A stretch of 32,006 bases of DNA from JAHDFB01 sp965658745 (lineage in GTDB: Bacteria; Bacteroidota; Bacteroidia; Chitinophagales; Saprospiraceae), in NCBI GenBank assembly GCA_965658745.1, contig CBFHTK010000018.1, positions 1 through 32,006 on the forward strand, written 5' to 3'. This document shows positions 21,886-30,312 of the stretch, piece by piece. The notes beneath the pieces were generated by a model. That model saw only the letters and a list, made by a program, of their open reading frames with translations, made no database searches and was not told the origin of the DNA. The first letter of the stretch is position 1; each line of letters begins with the position of its first letter. The position numbers and the translations under genes were made by a program.

Positions 21886-23649
21886 TTATTTAATAATCGT
21901 CAATTTCTTTCCTATTAGATTTTTGTCATTTCTTACTCTAACTGTGTATTGACCAGTAGGTAGAGATTCAATACTGATTTGTGCTTTTGAGCTTGTTTCA
22001 ATAGTTTGCATAAGAACTACTGCTCCAGTCATATCAATAATTGTTACTTCAACTTGACCTTGTAATCTGCTATCATTTACTTCTAGACTTAAATAAGAGT
22101 TAGCAGGGTTTGGATACAATGCTACAGCAGTAGGAAGTAATATTTCTTCATTGCTGTTTGGATCAGAGAATGCATAATCACCAGTATCAGTAATAAGAGA
22201 AATATCATAGGTTCCGGCAGTCATTGGAATGTTTGGTCCGTCTTGTGTACCAGTTCCAACTGGAAACTCTTCCGCCCCCCAGTTTACAGCCCAATCATCT
22301 TCAGCTCTAAATTTCACCTCTCCATCGAATAGCTCCGTGCTCGACATTGTAAATAGAAATTCATTTTCTAGGTCCTTTGTCAAATCTGTATCTTCATCCC
22401 ATCCCATTGTCGGAGAGCCTGTTCCGATAATACCTACTGTACTGAAAACAATAATTTCTTCAAAATTGTACTCACCAGTAACTGTATTGAAAGTAATAAT
22501 GTACTCTCCCGCTGGAATAGGAATATCTGCACCATCTTGCACTGCAACACCAGTTGGAAAATCTCCAGAACCCCAATTTACAGCCCAATCATCATCTGCT
22601 CTAAACTTCAAAAGACCATCCACAAGAATCACTCTTAAGCTCCACATTGCACCGTCATCAAGATCTTTTACCATGTCTGTATCAGCATCCCAACCTCCGG
22701 GAGTAGCATCGCCAATAATACCTACTGTGGCGTAATCAATCACTTCCAAGAATTCATATTCACCAGTTTCAACATTTAGACTAATCTGATATGTACCTGC
22801 AGTTACGGGAATGTCTGGACCTCCTAAAGTCGCGGTTCCTGAAGGAAAGTCTTCTCCTCCCCAATTAACTATCCAATCGTCTTCTGCTCTAAATTTCGCG
22901 AAACCATCAACTAGCTCTAATGTAACATTCCATACATCTGGATCATTTGCATTTTGTGTCATATCCGTATCAGCATCCCAACCACCTGGAGTTGCATCTC
23001 CGATTATACCTATGGTGCCGTATGTGATTTCTTCACCAAACTCATATTCACCAGTAGACTTGTTGAACGTAATATAGTAAGTACCAGCTTTATCAACTGC
23101 GATATCAGCACCATCTTGAGTTCCTGTTCCTACAGGGAAGTCCGCAGAACCCCAATTTGTTGCCCAGTCATCAAATTGACGGAATTTAGCAGATCCAGGT
23201 ACTAGATCAAGAGTAATAAAGTACACGTTAGTATCATCTGCCATTTGATACATGTCCGTGTCAAAGTCCCATCCATTAGGAGTTGCGTCTCCGATAATAC
23301 CGATGTCAGAGTGAAGTTGGAAATTGTACTCACCAGAAGAAGTGTCAAATGTTACTGTGTAGTCCCCCGCAAATACAGGAATATCAGGACCATCTTGTGT
23401 TCCAATACCAATAGGGAAATCAGCTCCACCCCAGTTGACTGCCCAATCATCATTTTCTCTGAATTTTGCTGCACCATCAATTAGTGTAAGATCTATAGAC
23501 CACAAATTTGTGTTTCCTGCATCTTGAGTCATATCTGTATCAGCATCCCAACCACCAGGAGTTGAACTACCAATAATACCGATCGACTGCGCTTGCAGAC
23601 TCAGCATAAATGTGCTAAGAATAGCTAATAAAAGTAGACGTAGATTCAT
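21886..23649 (-). CDS. T9SS-exported protein with five SusE/SusF-type modules
   Basis: A 587-residue secreted protein: signal peptide 1-20, five tandem modules of about 93-97 residues (22-112, 115-205, 212-302, 308-399, 404-496), then a type A T9SS sorting domain (503-587: LYPNPAN-x-x-L-x-L-E-V, LPTGQYTVRV, G-K-K-L-T-I-I-K). Each module has I-G-I-I-G-[DS]-x-[ST]-P-x-G-W-D-x-D-T-D-M, then L-x-L-x-D-G-x-x-KFR-x-x-DDW-x-x-NWG-x-x-DFP and AGxYxITF-x-x-x-TGEYxF. The same module type is known in the outer-membrane starch-binding proteins SusE/SusF and recurs in the SusD gene here. T9SS export would carry it through the outer membrane to the surface or medium, giving a multivalent glycan binder. It is divergent from susC; the 114-base gap must hold both promoters. 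Confidence 0.9.
   Translation of the reverse strand: MNLRLLLLAILSTFMLSLQAQSIGIIGSSTPGGWDADTDMTQDAGNTNLWSIDLTLIDGAAKFRENDDWAVNWGGADFPIGIGTQDGPDIPVFAGDYTVTFDTSSGEYNFQLHSDIGIIGDATPNGWDFDTDMYQMADDTNVYFITLDLVPGSAKFRQFDDWATNWGSADFPVGTGTQDGADIAVDKAGTYYITFNKSTGEYEFGEEITYGTIGIIGDATPGGWDADTDMTQNANDPDVWNVTLELVDGFAKFRAEDDWIVNWGGEDFPSGTATLGGPDIPVTAGTYQISLNVETGEYEFLEVIDYATVGIIGDATPGGWDADTDMVKDLDDGAMWSLRVILVDGLLKFRADDDWAVNWGSGDFPTGVAVQDGADIPIPAGEYIITFNTVTGEYNFEEIIVFSTVGIIGTGSPTMGWDEDTDLTKDLENEFLFTMSSTELFDGEVKFRAEDDWAVNWGAEEFPVGTGTQDGPNIPMTAGTYDISLITDTGDYAFSDPNSNEEILLPTAVALYPNPANSYLSLEVNDSRLQGQVEVTIIDMTGAVVLMQTIETSSKAQISIESLPTGQYTVRVRNDKNLIGKKLTIIK
22162..23586 (-). repeat. Five tandem SusE-module repeats within the T9SS gene
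   Basis: The coding DNA repeats with a period of about 280-290 bases, one per module. The GGxTGGGA (GGWD) and GATGACTGGGC (DDWA) segments are the best-conserved anchors. Module 5 is the most divergent (I-G-T-G-S-P-T-M-G-W-D). The copies are diverged enough that recent expansion is unlikely. Confidence 0.85.
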
Positions 23650-23763
23650 ATTATTTAGTTTTATAAAAAAGAATTAATTAAAGTTATTGTCAATACGACG
23701 CAAAGTATATATAATTTTTTATTTTTACATTCATTATATAACAGAAATTTTAAATTATTTTCA

Positions 23764-26727
23764 ATGTCAATTACTAAATATAATTTGCTATCGCAGATTT
23801 GTGTGATTTTCTTGGTTTTGCTATTCACATTTCAACTCAGCGCTCAAAAAGTGATTACAGGTACGGTTACCGATGTCTTCACAGGAGAGGGACTGATTGG
23901 AGCCACCGTTGTTGTAAAAGATAACACTTCAACAGGTACTATTACTGATTTTGATGGAAATTTTTCTTTAAAAGTTGCTGAAGAGGCTACAACACTCGTT
24001 TTTAGTTACACTGGTTATTCAAGTCAGGAGGTCATTATTGAAGATCAGAATGAAATTAATGTCGCATTGTCAGCTGGACAAATGTTGGAAGATGTAGTTG
24101 TAATTGGCTATGGATCTGTTAAAAGAGAGGATGCAACTGGAGCTGTTCAATCTGTATCTAGCAAGCAGTTTAATCAAGGTGCTATTGCTGGACCACAGCA
24201 GTTACTTGCCGGTAAAGTTGCAGGGGTAACGATCACAACTGATCCTAGTCCTGGTGGTGGAGCCTCGATCTTAATCAGAGGACTATCTTCTTTGGGAGCG
24301 TCAAACGCCCCTTTAATTGTTATTGATGGTGTTCCTATCGACGGTGGAGGAGGAAGTGGATCGAGAAATCCATTGAATGTGGTGAATCCAAATGATATTG
24401 AATCGATGACGGTATTGAAAGATGCATCTGCAACAGCGATCTACGGAAGTAGAGCTTCAGGAGGTGTGATACTAATTACCACCAAATCTGGATCGTTGGA
24501 CTCAAAGAAGATCTCATTGTCCTATTCAGGTAATGTGGCGACAGCTAGCAATACAAAGCAAGTTGATGTATTAACCGCAGATGAGTTTCGTTCTTTGATG
24601 AATGAAAGGTTTGAAGAAGGGGATGCTCCTCTTGAGTTGTTAGGAGATGCTAATACTGATTGGCAAGATGAAATATACAGAAATGCGATCATGACTGATC
24701 ATAGTCTGAGCGCATCGGGAGCTATAGGGGCCTTACCTTATCGCGCTTCAGTTGGATATACTGATCATAATGGTGTACTGAAAACAGACAGATTTAACCG
24801 ATTTACTACTGCACTAAGTTTAACTCCTGGATTCATCGACAATACCTTACAATTAAAGATGAATTTCAAGAGTATGCATAATCGAAATAATTTTGCTGAT
24901 AGAGGAGCAATAGGAAATGCTCTTTCCTTTGACCCAACGAAACCAGTTATGTCTGGAGAAGATGTGTATAATGGTTTTACAACTTGGACATCAGGTACCG
25001 CAGGAGCACCAAATCAATTGGCTCCAAGAAACCCCGTGGCACTATTGACTGATAGAGATGATCGATCCAATGTAAATCGATATTTAACCTCATTGAATGC
25101 CGACTATCGTTTACCGTTCTTGCCTGCATTGCGAGCTAACGTAAACGTCGCATATGACTATATCAAAGGTGGAGGATCTATTTTTATCCCTCAAAATTCA
25201 GCGATCGCTTTTAATGCGAATACTGGTGGCGGTGTCGATAATTCCTATGAAAGTACAAGTTACAATACCTTACTAGAAACCTACCTAAATTATAAAGAAT
25301 CATACGGAATGCATGATTTTGATATTATGGGAGGATATTCTTGGCAGAGATTCTTTTGGGATAGTAATTACCGAAATAGCGATGTAAACGGAACTCCAAC
25401 AGAAACACTAGAGGATTCAAATCAAGAAGAGTTATACCTAGTTTCCCTTTTTGGGAGGGTTAATTATAATATCAACGATCGTGTATTTACAACATTTACT
25501 TTGAGAAGAGACGGAACTTCAAGGTTTTCTCCAGAATCTAGATGGGGATTGTTTCCAGCTGCTTCGGTTGCTGTTAAAGTGATCGATAATAAGAACAATT
25601 ACTTTAATAACTTAAAAGTGAGAGCTGGTTGGGGTGTTACAGGTCAACAAGATATAGGAAACGGTCAAAGACTGTATGCATATCAGGGTCTTTATCAATA
25701 TGGCTTTGAAAACGCTCAATATCAGTTTGGAGATCAATTCGTTCAAACCATACGTCCCAATGGTTATGACGAAAATATAAAATGGGAGGAGACATCAACC
25801 TACAATATCGCTGCAGATTTCTCAATTATTAGAAATAAACTGTCTGGTTCGATTGATATCTACCAACGTTTGACAAAAGACCTACTAAATAAAATTACTG
25901 TTCCTGCTGGATCCAATTTGACAAATGAAATAACAACCAATATTGGTAACATGGAGAATAGAGGGATCGAGATTGCACTGAATTACACGCCTATCGTAAA
26001 AGAGAACTTTACTTGGGATATCAATGCAAATATGGCCTATAACGAGAATAAAGTAACCAAACTAACCGCGTCTGATGATCCCGATTATATAGGCATTTTG
26101 ACTGGTGGGATTGCTGGTGGTGTTGGTTCTAATATTCAAATTCATACAGTTGGTTTCTCACCAAATTCATTTTTTGTATTTGAACAAATGTACGATGATG
26201 ATGGTAATATTTTGGAAGGAGAGTTTGTAGATAGAAATGAAGACGGAATTGTGAATGATGACGATAAATATAGATTTGAGAATCCATTTCCTGACTATAC
26301 ATTTGGTATCACAAACAATATGAATATTGGTTCATTCGATTTCTCATTTGCTGGAAGAGCTAATCTTGGTCAGTTTGTTTATGCAAATGTTGAAACTGAT
26401 ATGGGATATAAGAGTCGAATAAGCAATTTGGGAGCATTGTGGAATGTTCATCAAGCAGCAATAGACAACAATGTAGATCAACAACAAAATCTAACATTTA
26501 GTGATCATTACTTAAGGAGTGCTTCATTCTTTAGATTGGATCACATAACCGCTGGTTATGATTTCAATAAGCTGACTAAGAAAAACATTAGAGTTTATGT
26601 ATCAGTGCAGAACCCGCTAGTCTTGACTAGCTATACTGGACTCGATCCTGAGATTCAAGGAGGAATCGACAACAATATTTACCCAAGAACTACAAATTAC
26701 CTTATGGGGGTCAATGCAACGTTTTAG
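23764..26727 (+). CDS. susC: SusC/RagA-type TonB-dependent outer-membrane transporter
   Basis: Imports oligosaccharides (or peptides) across the outer membrane, powered by TonB-ExbB-ExbD, with the SusD lipoprotein as lid. It has 987 residues: signal peptide 1-27, carboxypeptidase-regulatory-like domain 29-103 (ITGTVTDVFTGEGLIGATVVVK, DFDGNFSL), a TonB-box-like LEDVVVIGYG (108-117), the plug (about 118-240: GKVAGV, ILIRGLSSLG, PLIVIDGVP, IESMTVLKDASATAIYGSRASGGVILITTK) and a beta-barrel ending in an aromatic (NATF). susD follows after 38 bases as an operon. TAATTTTT at 23712-23719, near a TTG at 23687, is a possible promoter. The substrate cannot be read directly; the SusE modules nearby point to an alpha-glucan. 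Confidence 0.96.
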   Translation: MSITKYNLLSQICVIFLVLLFTFQLSAQKVITGTVTDVFTGEGLIGATVVVKDNTSTGTITDFDGNFSLKVAEEATTLVFSYTGYSSQEVIIEDQNEINVALSAGQMLEDVVVIGYGSVKREDATGAVQSVSSKQFNQGAIAGPQQLLAGKVAGVTITTDPSPGGGASILIRGLSSLGASNAPLIVIDGVPIDGGGGSGSRNPLNVVNPNDIESMTVLKDASATAIYGSRASGGVILITTKSGSLDSKKISLSYSGNVATASNTKQVDVLTADEFRSLMNERFEEGDAPLELLGDANTDWQDEIYRNAIMTDHSLSASGAIGALPYRASVGYTDHNGVLKTDRFNRFTTALSLTPGFIDNTLQLKMNFKSMHNRNNFADRGAIGNALSFDPTKPVMSGEDVYNGFTTWTSGTAGAPNQLAPRNPVALLTDRDDRSNVNRYLTSLNADYRLPFLPALRANVNVAYDYIKGGGSIFIPQNSAIAFNANTGGGVDNSYESTSYNTLLETYLNYKESYGMHDFDIMGGYSWQRFFWDSNYRNSDVNGTPTETLEDSNQEELYLVSLFGRVNYNINDRVFTTFTLRRDGTSRFSPESRWGLFPAASVAVKVIDNKNNYFNNLKVRAGWGVTGQQDIGNGQRLYAYQGLYQYGFENAQYQFGDQFVQTIRPNGYDENIKWEETSTYNIAADFSIIRNKLSGSIDIYQRLTKDLLNKITVPAGSNLTNEITTNIGNMENRGIEIALNYTPIVKENFTWDINANMAYNENKVTKLTASDDPDYIGILTGGIAGGVGSNIQIHTVGFSPNSFFVFEQMYDDDGNILEGEFVDRNEDGIVNDDDKYRFENPFPDYTFGITNNMNIGSFDFSFAGRANLGQFVYANVETDMGYKSRISNLGALWNVHQAAIDNNVDQQQNLTFSDHYLRSASFFRLDHITAGYDFNKLTKKNIRVYVSVQNPLVLTSYTGLDPEIQGGIDNNIYPRTTNYLMGVNATF

Positions 26728-26765
26728 TCCATTGAATCATATTATTAACAAGAGAAAAAGTTTCT

Positions 26766-28979
26766 ATGAAAAATATATTAAATATAATTTATAAAAAGAC
26801 ATTATTCTGGATTGTTGGAACAGCTTTTATTTTGACTCAATTTTCATGTTTCAATGACTTAAACACAACACCTCTCGATGATGAACTAATTACAAGTGGT
26901 ATCGTGTACGATGATCTTGATTCATACAAAGGAGTTCTAGCAAAGTTGTATGCGGGGCTAGCTGTATCTGGTCAACAAGGGCCAGCTGGTCAAGGTGATA
27001 TCTCAGGATTGGATGAGGGTTTCGGGCAGTATCTGAGAGGCTATTTTTACCATCAGGAATTCACAACAGATGAGGCAATCGTCGGATGGAATGATCAGAC
27101 AATTACGGATTTTCACGATCAAGATTGGACTGCTAGTGATGGTTTCCAATATGGGCACTATAGTCGAATATTTTATCAGGTCACATTGTGTAATGAATAC
27201 TTGCGTCAAACTTCAAATGATGTTCTAGACGAACGTAATGTTCCTGCTGATTTTAGAGCTGAAATCGAATCATACAGAGCAGAAGCAAGATTTTTGAGAG
27301 CACTTTCTTATTGGCATGCTATTGATTTATTCAGAAATGTACCTTTTGTAACTGAAGATGATCCAATTGGAAAATTTCAACCTAAGCAAGCTACTCCTCA
27401 AGAACTCTTTGGTTTCATAGAAAGTGAGTTGACTGAGATAGAAGCTGTCATTTCGCCGAGCAGACAGAACGAATACGGTCGTGCAGATGCTGCAGCTGTG
27501 CAAATGCTGCTTGCTAAATTGTATTTGAATGCTGAGGTTTATATTAACGAAGATCGTTACACGGATGCTTTGGCTTACGCCCAAAAAGTCATCAATGCCG
27601 GTTTTGAATTAGATCCTGTTTATCAGAACTTATTCTTGGCAGATAATCATAATTCACCTGAAATAATATTTCCTGTAACTCAAGATGGAAATTTTACTCG
27701 TACTTGGGGTGGTATGACATTTATAATAAGAGCGGGACTCGGCGGATCGATGCCTGCTGAAGAAAGCGGTGTGGTTAACGGTTGGGGTGGTGTTCGTACA
27801 ACTCGTCAGCTAGTTGAGAAGTTTCCTCCAGGAGGTGGGAGCTATGTCCAATCAACTGACGGGAATACCGCAAGCTATCCAAAAATATATATTCCTAATT
27901 CAACTCAAGGTTTTGATGCGACAGATACTGATAATTCTCTAGCCTCTACAGGTGACATGGTTTACGAAGGCCATATATATTTTCCAGAAGCAAATGGAGA
28001 ATTTTTTATTGCTAAATTTCCATCCTCAAGCCCACAAGTTTTAGGAGATAGTGATTTAGATGGAATTCTTGAAACAAATGGCTCAAACATAGTACTTTCT
28101 GATCCTGGTTTGTATTTTGTTCAAGTTGACTTAAAAGATAATAGCTATGTTTTTGAGAAAAGGGATTTCTCAGTTATTGGAGATGCTACTCCTGGAGGAT
28201 GGGACAACGATACGCCGATGACATATGATGAAGAACTAAATGCAATGCGTGTTAAGCTTGACATGGTGCCCGGAGGTCTAAAGTTTCGTGCAAATGGTGC
28301 ATGGGACGTAAATTTGGGAGATGGAGAGCTTGATGCTATTTTAGAATACGATGGCGACGATATAGTAATAGTAGATGAGGAAGCTTATGAAATATTCCTC
28401 TATTTAGATAAACCTGACTATACATATGATATCAATTTGACATCATTTGATAGAAGAGCTATATTCTGGAGTGATGGTCAGAATCTTGATATAGAGGATG
28501 TTGCAACTTTCACCGAAGGATACGCAGTGAGAAAGTTCAAAAATGTCACTTCTACTGGTGAGCCAGGTTCTAATTTAGAACATCCAGATACAGATTTTCC
28601 GATGTTTAGATTAGCTGATGCCTACTTAATGGCTGCTGAAGCGATATTAAGAGGTGCTGCAGGGGGCAGTGAAGCCGATGCTGTCGAGTACTTCAATGAG
28701 GTTAGAACTAGAGCCTACACTAGTAGCTCTTCCAATATATCTTCTGGAGAATTGACGCTTGACTTAATTTTGGATGAAAGAGCGAGAGAATTATACTGGG
28801 AGTGTCATAGAAGAACTGATTTAGTGAGATTCGGTCAATTTACAGATGGTGACTATTTGTGGCAATGGAAAGGTGGTGTTCAGGAAGGAGCAAAAACTGA
28901 GTCTTACCGTAACATTTTTCCAATACCAAATGCCGATCGAGCAGCTAATCCTAACCTCGATCAAAATCCTGGATATTAA
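26766..28979 (+). CDS. susD: SusD/RagB lipoprotein with two inserted SusE-type modules
   Basis: A glycan-binding surface lipoprotein that caps SusC. It is 737 residues, roughly 200 more than usual. Signal peptide with lipobox F-S-C (C28). The N-terminal SusD domain (about 30-360) has RAEARFLRALSYWHAIDLFRNVPFV and AAVQMLLAKLYLNAEVY. The C-terminal part (about 556-737) has FRLADAYLMAAEAILRG, F-N-E-V-R-T-R-A-Y, LDLILDERARELYWE-x-x-RRTDLVRFG and the usual N-P-N-L-x-Q-N-P-G-Y end. Between them (about 372-555) lie two SusE-type modules: one with YIPNSTQGFD, VYEGHIYF, GSNIVLSDPGLYFVQVDL, the other with VIGDATPGGWDNDTPMTY, LKFRANGAWDVNLG. The insertion splits the SusD fold without breaking the frame. 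No separate susE follows; a terminator closes the operon. Confidence 0.93.
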   Translation: MKNILNIIYKKTLFWIVGTAFILTQFSCFNDLNTTPLDDELITSGIVYDDLDSYKGVLAKLYAGLAVSGQQGPAGQGDISGLDEGFGQYLRGYFYHQEFTTDEAIVGWNDQTITDFHDQDWTASDGFQYGHYSRIFYQVTLCNEYLRQTSNDVLDERNVPADFRAEIESYRAEARFLRALSYWHAIDLFRNVPFVTEDDPIGKFQPKQATPQELFGFIESELTEIEAVISPSRQNEYGRADAAAVQMLLAKLYLNAEVYINEDRYTDALAYAQKVINAGFELDPVYQNLFLADNHNSPEIIFPVTQDGNFTRTWGGMTFIIRAGLGGSMPAEESGVVNGWGGVRTTRQLVEKFPPGGGSYVQSTDGNTASYPKIYIPNSTQGFDATDTDNSLASTGDMVYEGHIYFPEANGEFFIAKFPSSSPQVLGDSDLDGILETNGSNIVLSDPGLYFVQVDLKDNSYVFEKRDFSVIGDATPGGWDNDTPMTYDEELNAMRVKLDMVPGGLKFRANGAWDVNLGDGELDAILEYDGDDIVIVDEEAYEIFLYLDKPDYTYDINLTSFDRRAIFWSDGQNLDIEDVATFTEGYAVRKFKNVTSTGEPGSNLEHPDTDFPMFRLADAYLMAAEAILRGAAGGSEADAVEYFNEVRTRAYTSSSSNISSGELTLDLILDERARELYWECHRRTDLVRFGQFTDGDYLWQWKGGVQEGAKTESYRNIFPIPNADRAANPNLDQNPGY
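27879..28430 (+). other. Inserted SusE-type double module within susD
   Basis: Two consecutive modules of about 92 and 88 residues that match the N-terminal and following repeat types of SusE/SusF proteins rather than SusD. The second carries the same G-D-A-T-P-G-G-W-D-x-D-T signature as the five modules of the T9SS protein. Boundaries are by eye. Confidence 0.75.
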
Positions 28980-29006
28980 ATAGATACAAACATGAAAAAT
29001 CAAAGG

Positions 29007-29040
29007 CCTCTGGAAACACATTCTAGGGGTTTTTGTTTTT
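29007..29040 (+). terminator. Intrinsic terminator of the susCD operon
   Basis: CCTCTGGAA (29007-29015) pairs with TTCTAGGGG (29021-29029) with two G-T wobbles around ACACA, followed by TTTTTGTTTTT. It lies 27 bases after the susD stop. Confidence 0.75.
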
Positions 29041-29174
29041 CTTCTAGGTTACATATCTGCTTTATGATAGAAAACAGTAGCGCATCAATGTTTAGGAATT
29101 GTGCGGTGTCATCAAGAAAAAATGACTAAATCTCTGTTATTATTATTAAAATTTGAATTCAATATCCCTACAAT

Positions 29175-29648
29175 ATGGACCAATGGCGAAAATTAAGTGG
29201 TCAGCAGCTAGAGCTTCCTATAGTCGAAGAGGTTGAAAAAGCAATTATTCGAGAGAAAAAAGCGGGATTTCAGTTAAAAATTTGCGTTGGTACAGACTCT
29301 ATAGTAAAAGGAGACGTAGTTCAATACGCAACCGTAGTGGTTTTCTTGAGAAAAGGTAAAGGTGGATTTATGTTCATTAAATCATCCAAGGAACAAAGTC
29401 AGATAGCGCTCAAGCAACGGATGATGAATGAAGTTGCAAAATCCATTGATATAGCTTACCGTTTGTCATCGGTGATTCAAAAATATGGTATTGCTCTAGA
29501 AGTGCATGCCGATATAAATACCGATCCAGACTTCAAATCTAATTCAGCACTTAAAGATGCCATGGGCTATATCCTGGGAATGGGATTTGTGTTCAAAGCT
29601 AAACCTTCTGCTTTCGCATCTTCGTCTTGCGCAGATAAAGTTTTGTAG
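29175..29648 (+). CDS. YkuK/DUF458-like RNase H-fold protein
   Basis: A 157-residue protein. The core V-G-T-D-S, then VVQYATVVVFLRKGKGGFMFI, and later E-V-H-A-D-I-N-T and A-L-K-D-A-M-G-Y-I-L-G-M-G-F form the DUF458 (YkuK) pattern, which has an RNase H-like fold with acidic residues in the expected strands (D in G-T-D-S, D in H-A-D-I). The biochemical activity of the family is not established; nuclease activity is only predicted. The gene stands alone on the plus strand, 27 bases before the next gene, with which it may be co-transcribed. Confidence 0.8.
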   Translation: MDQWRKLSGQQLELPIVEEVEKAIIREKKAGFQLKICVGTDSIVKGDVVQYATVVVFLRKGKGGFMFIKSSKEQSQIALKQRMMNEVAKSIDIAYRLSSVIQKYGIALEVHADINTDPDFKSNSALKDAMGYILGMGFVFKAKPSAFASSSCADKVL

Positions 29649-29674
29649 ATTTAGACATCTTTCGAGAGGTACTA

Positions 29675-30166
29675 ATGTATAATCAAACTATCTTGAGAGG
29701 TCAAAAGCTTGCTATGTTAAATGTTTTCGAAAAATCAGCTGTAAATAAGTACATCGAGAGAATTAATGGATTAACCAACTCCACTAGGCCTCTTTGGGGC
29801 AAAATGAGCGTCGGACAAATGTTAGCGCATCTCAATGTTGCATATGAAATGGTTTATACTGATAAGCATCCTGAGCCAGGTGCATTTAAGAGGTGGTTTG
29901 TGACGCTGGTAGCTAAGAAAGCAGTAGTTGGTCCTAAACCATATCCTAGAAACTCTAGGACTGCACCTGAATTTTTGATAACAACAGAAAGAGATTTCGA
30001 TAACGAAAAGCAAAGACTTGTAGATTACCTAACAAAGACACTAGAATTAGGCGCTGCTCATTTTGACGGCAAAGAGTCACATTCGTTTGGTGCTCTGACT
30101 AAGGACGAATGGAATGTTCTTTTCTCAAAACATCTTGATCATCACTTGACACAGTTTGGAGTTTAA
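29675..30166 (+). CDS. DUF1569 (DinB-like) protein
   Basis: A 163-residue four-helix-bundle protein of the DinB/YfiT superfamily. The family hallmark R-P-L-W-G-K-M-S-V-G-Q-M-L-A-H-L (38-53) contributes H52, and K-H-L-D-H-H-L (152-158) contributes H153 and H157, a likely metal-binding histidine triad. Known relatives are metal-dependent thiol or bacillithiol transferases; for DUF1569 no function is established. There are two possible starts: ATG 29675, with GAGAGG five bases before it (a strong ribosome site for this phylum), and ATG 29714, which gives the more usual N-terminus MLNVFEK. The first is given because of the ribosome site. Confidence 0.82.
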   Translation: MYNQTILRGQKLAMLNVFEKSAVNKYIERINGLTNSTRPLWGKMSVGQMLAHLNVAYEMVYTDKHPEPGAFKRWFVTLVAKKAVVGPKPYPRNSRTAPEFLITTERDFDNEKQRLVDYLTKTLELGAAHFDGKESHSFGALTKDEWNVLFSKHLDHHLTQFGV

Positions 30167-30312
30167 GATCTAATGAAATGCTGTTTAAGACTTCAATATT
30201 TCAACCCGAGTTGGAGTAAATCAAATAATCTGATAATTACTAGATAGCTTGATGAGTTCTTAGAAATAGTATCGCATTTAGAACTGATTGACATTCTAAG
30301 AGTTATATCTCT

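Noticed and set aside
22229..23484. Four plus-strand open frames opposite the T9SS SusE-repeat gene
   Set aside because: They repeat with the same period as the modules on the other strand and have no recognisable motif; they are antisense shadows of repetitive coding DNA.
22162..23586. CRISPR-like regular repeat
   Set aside because: The period is about 285 bases, the repeats are protein modules with diverged DNA, and there are no short identical repeats with unique spacers or cas genes.
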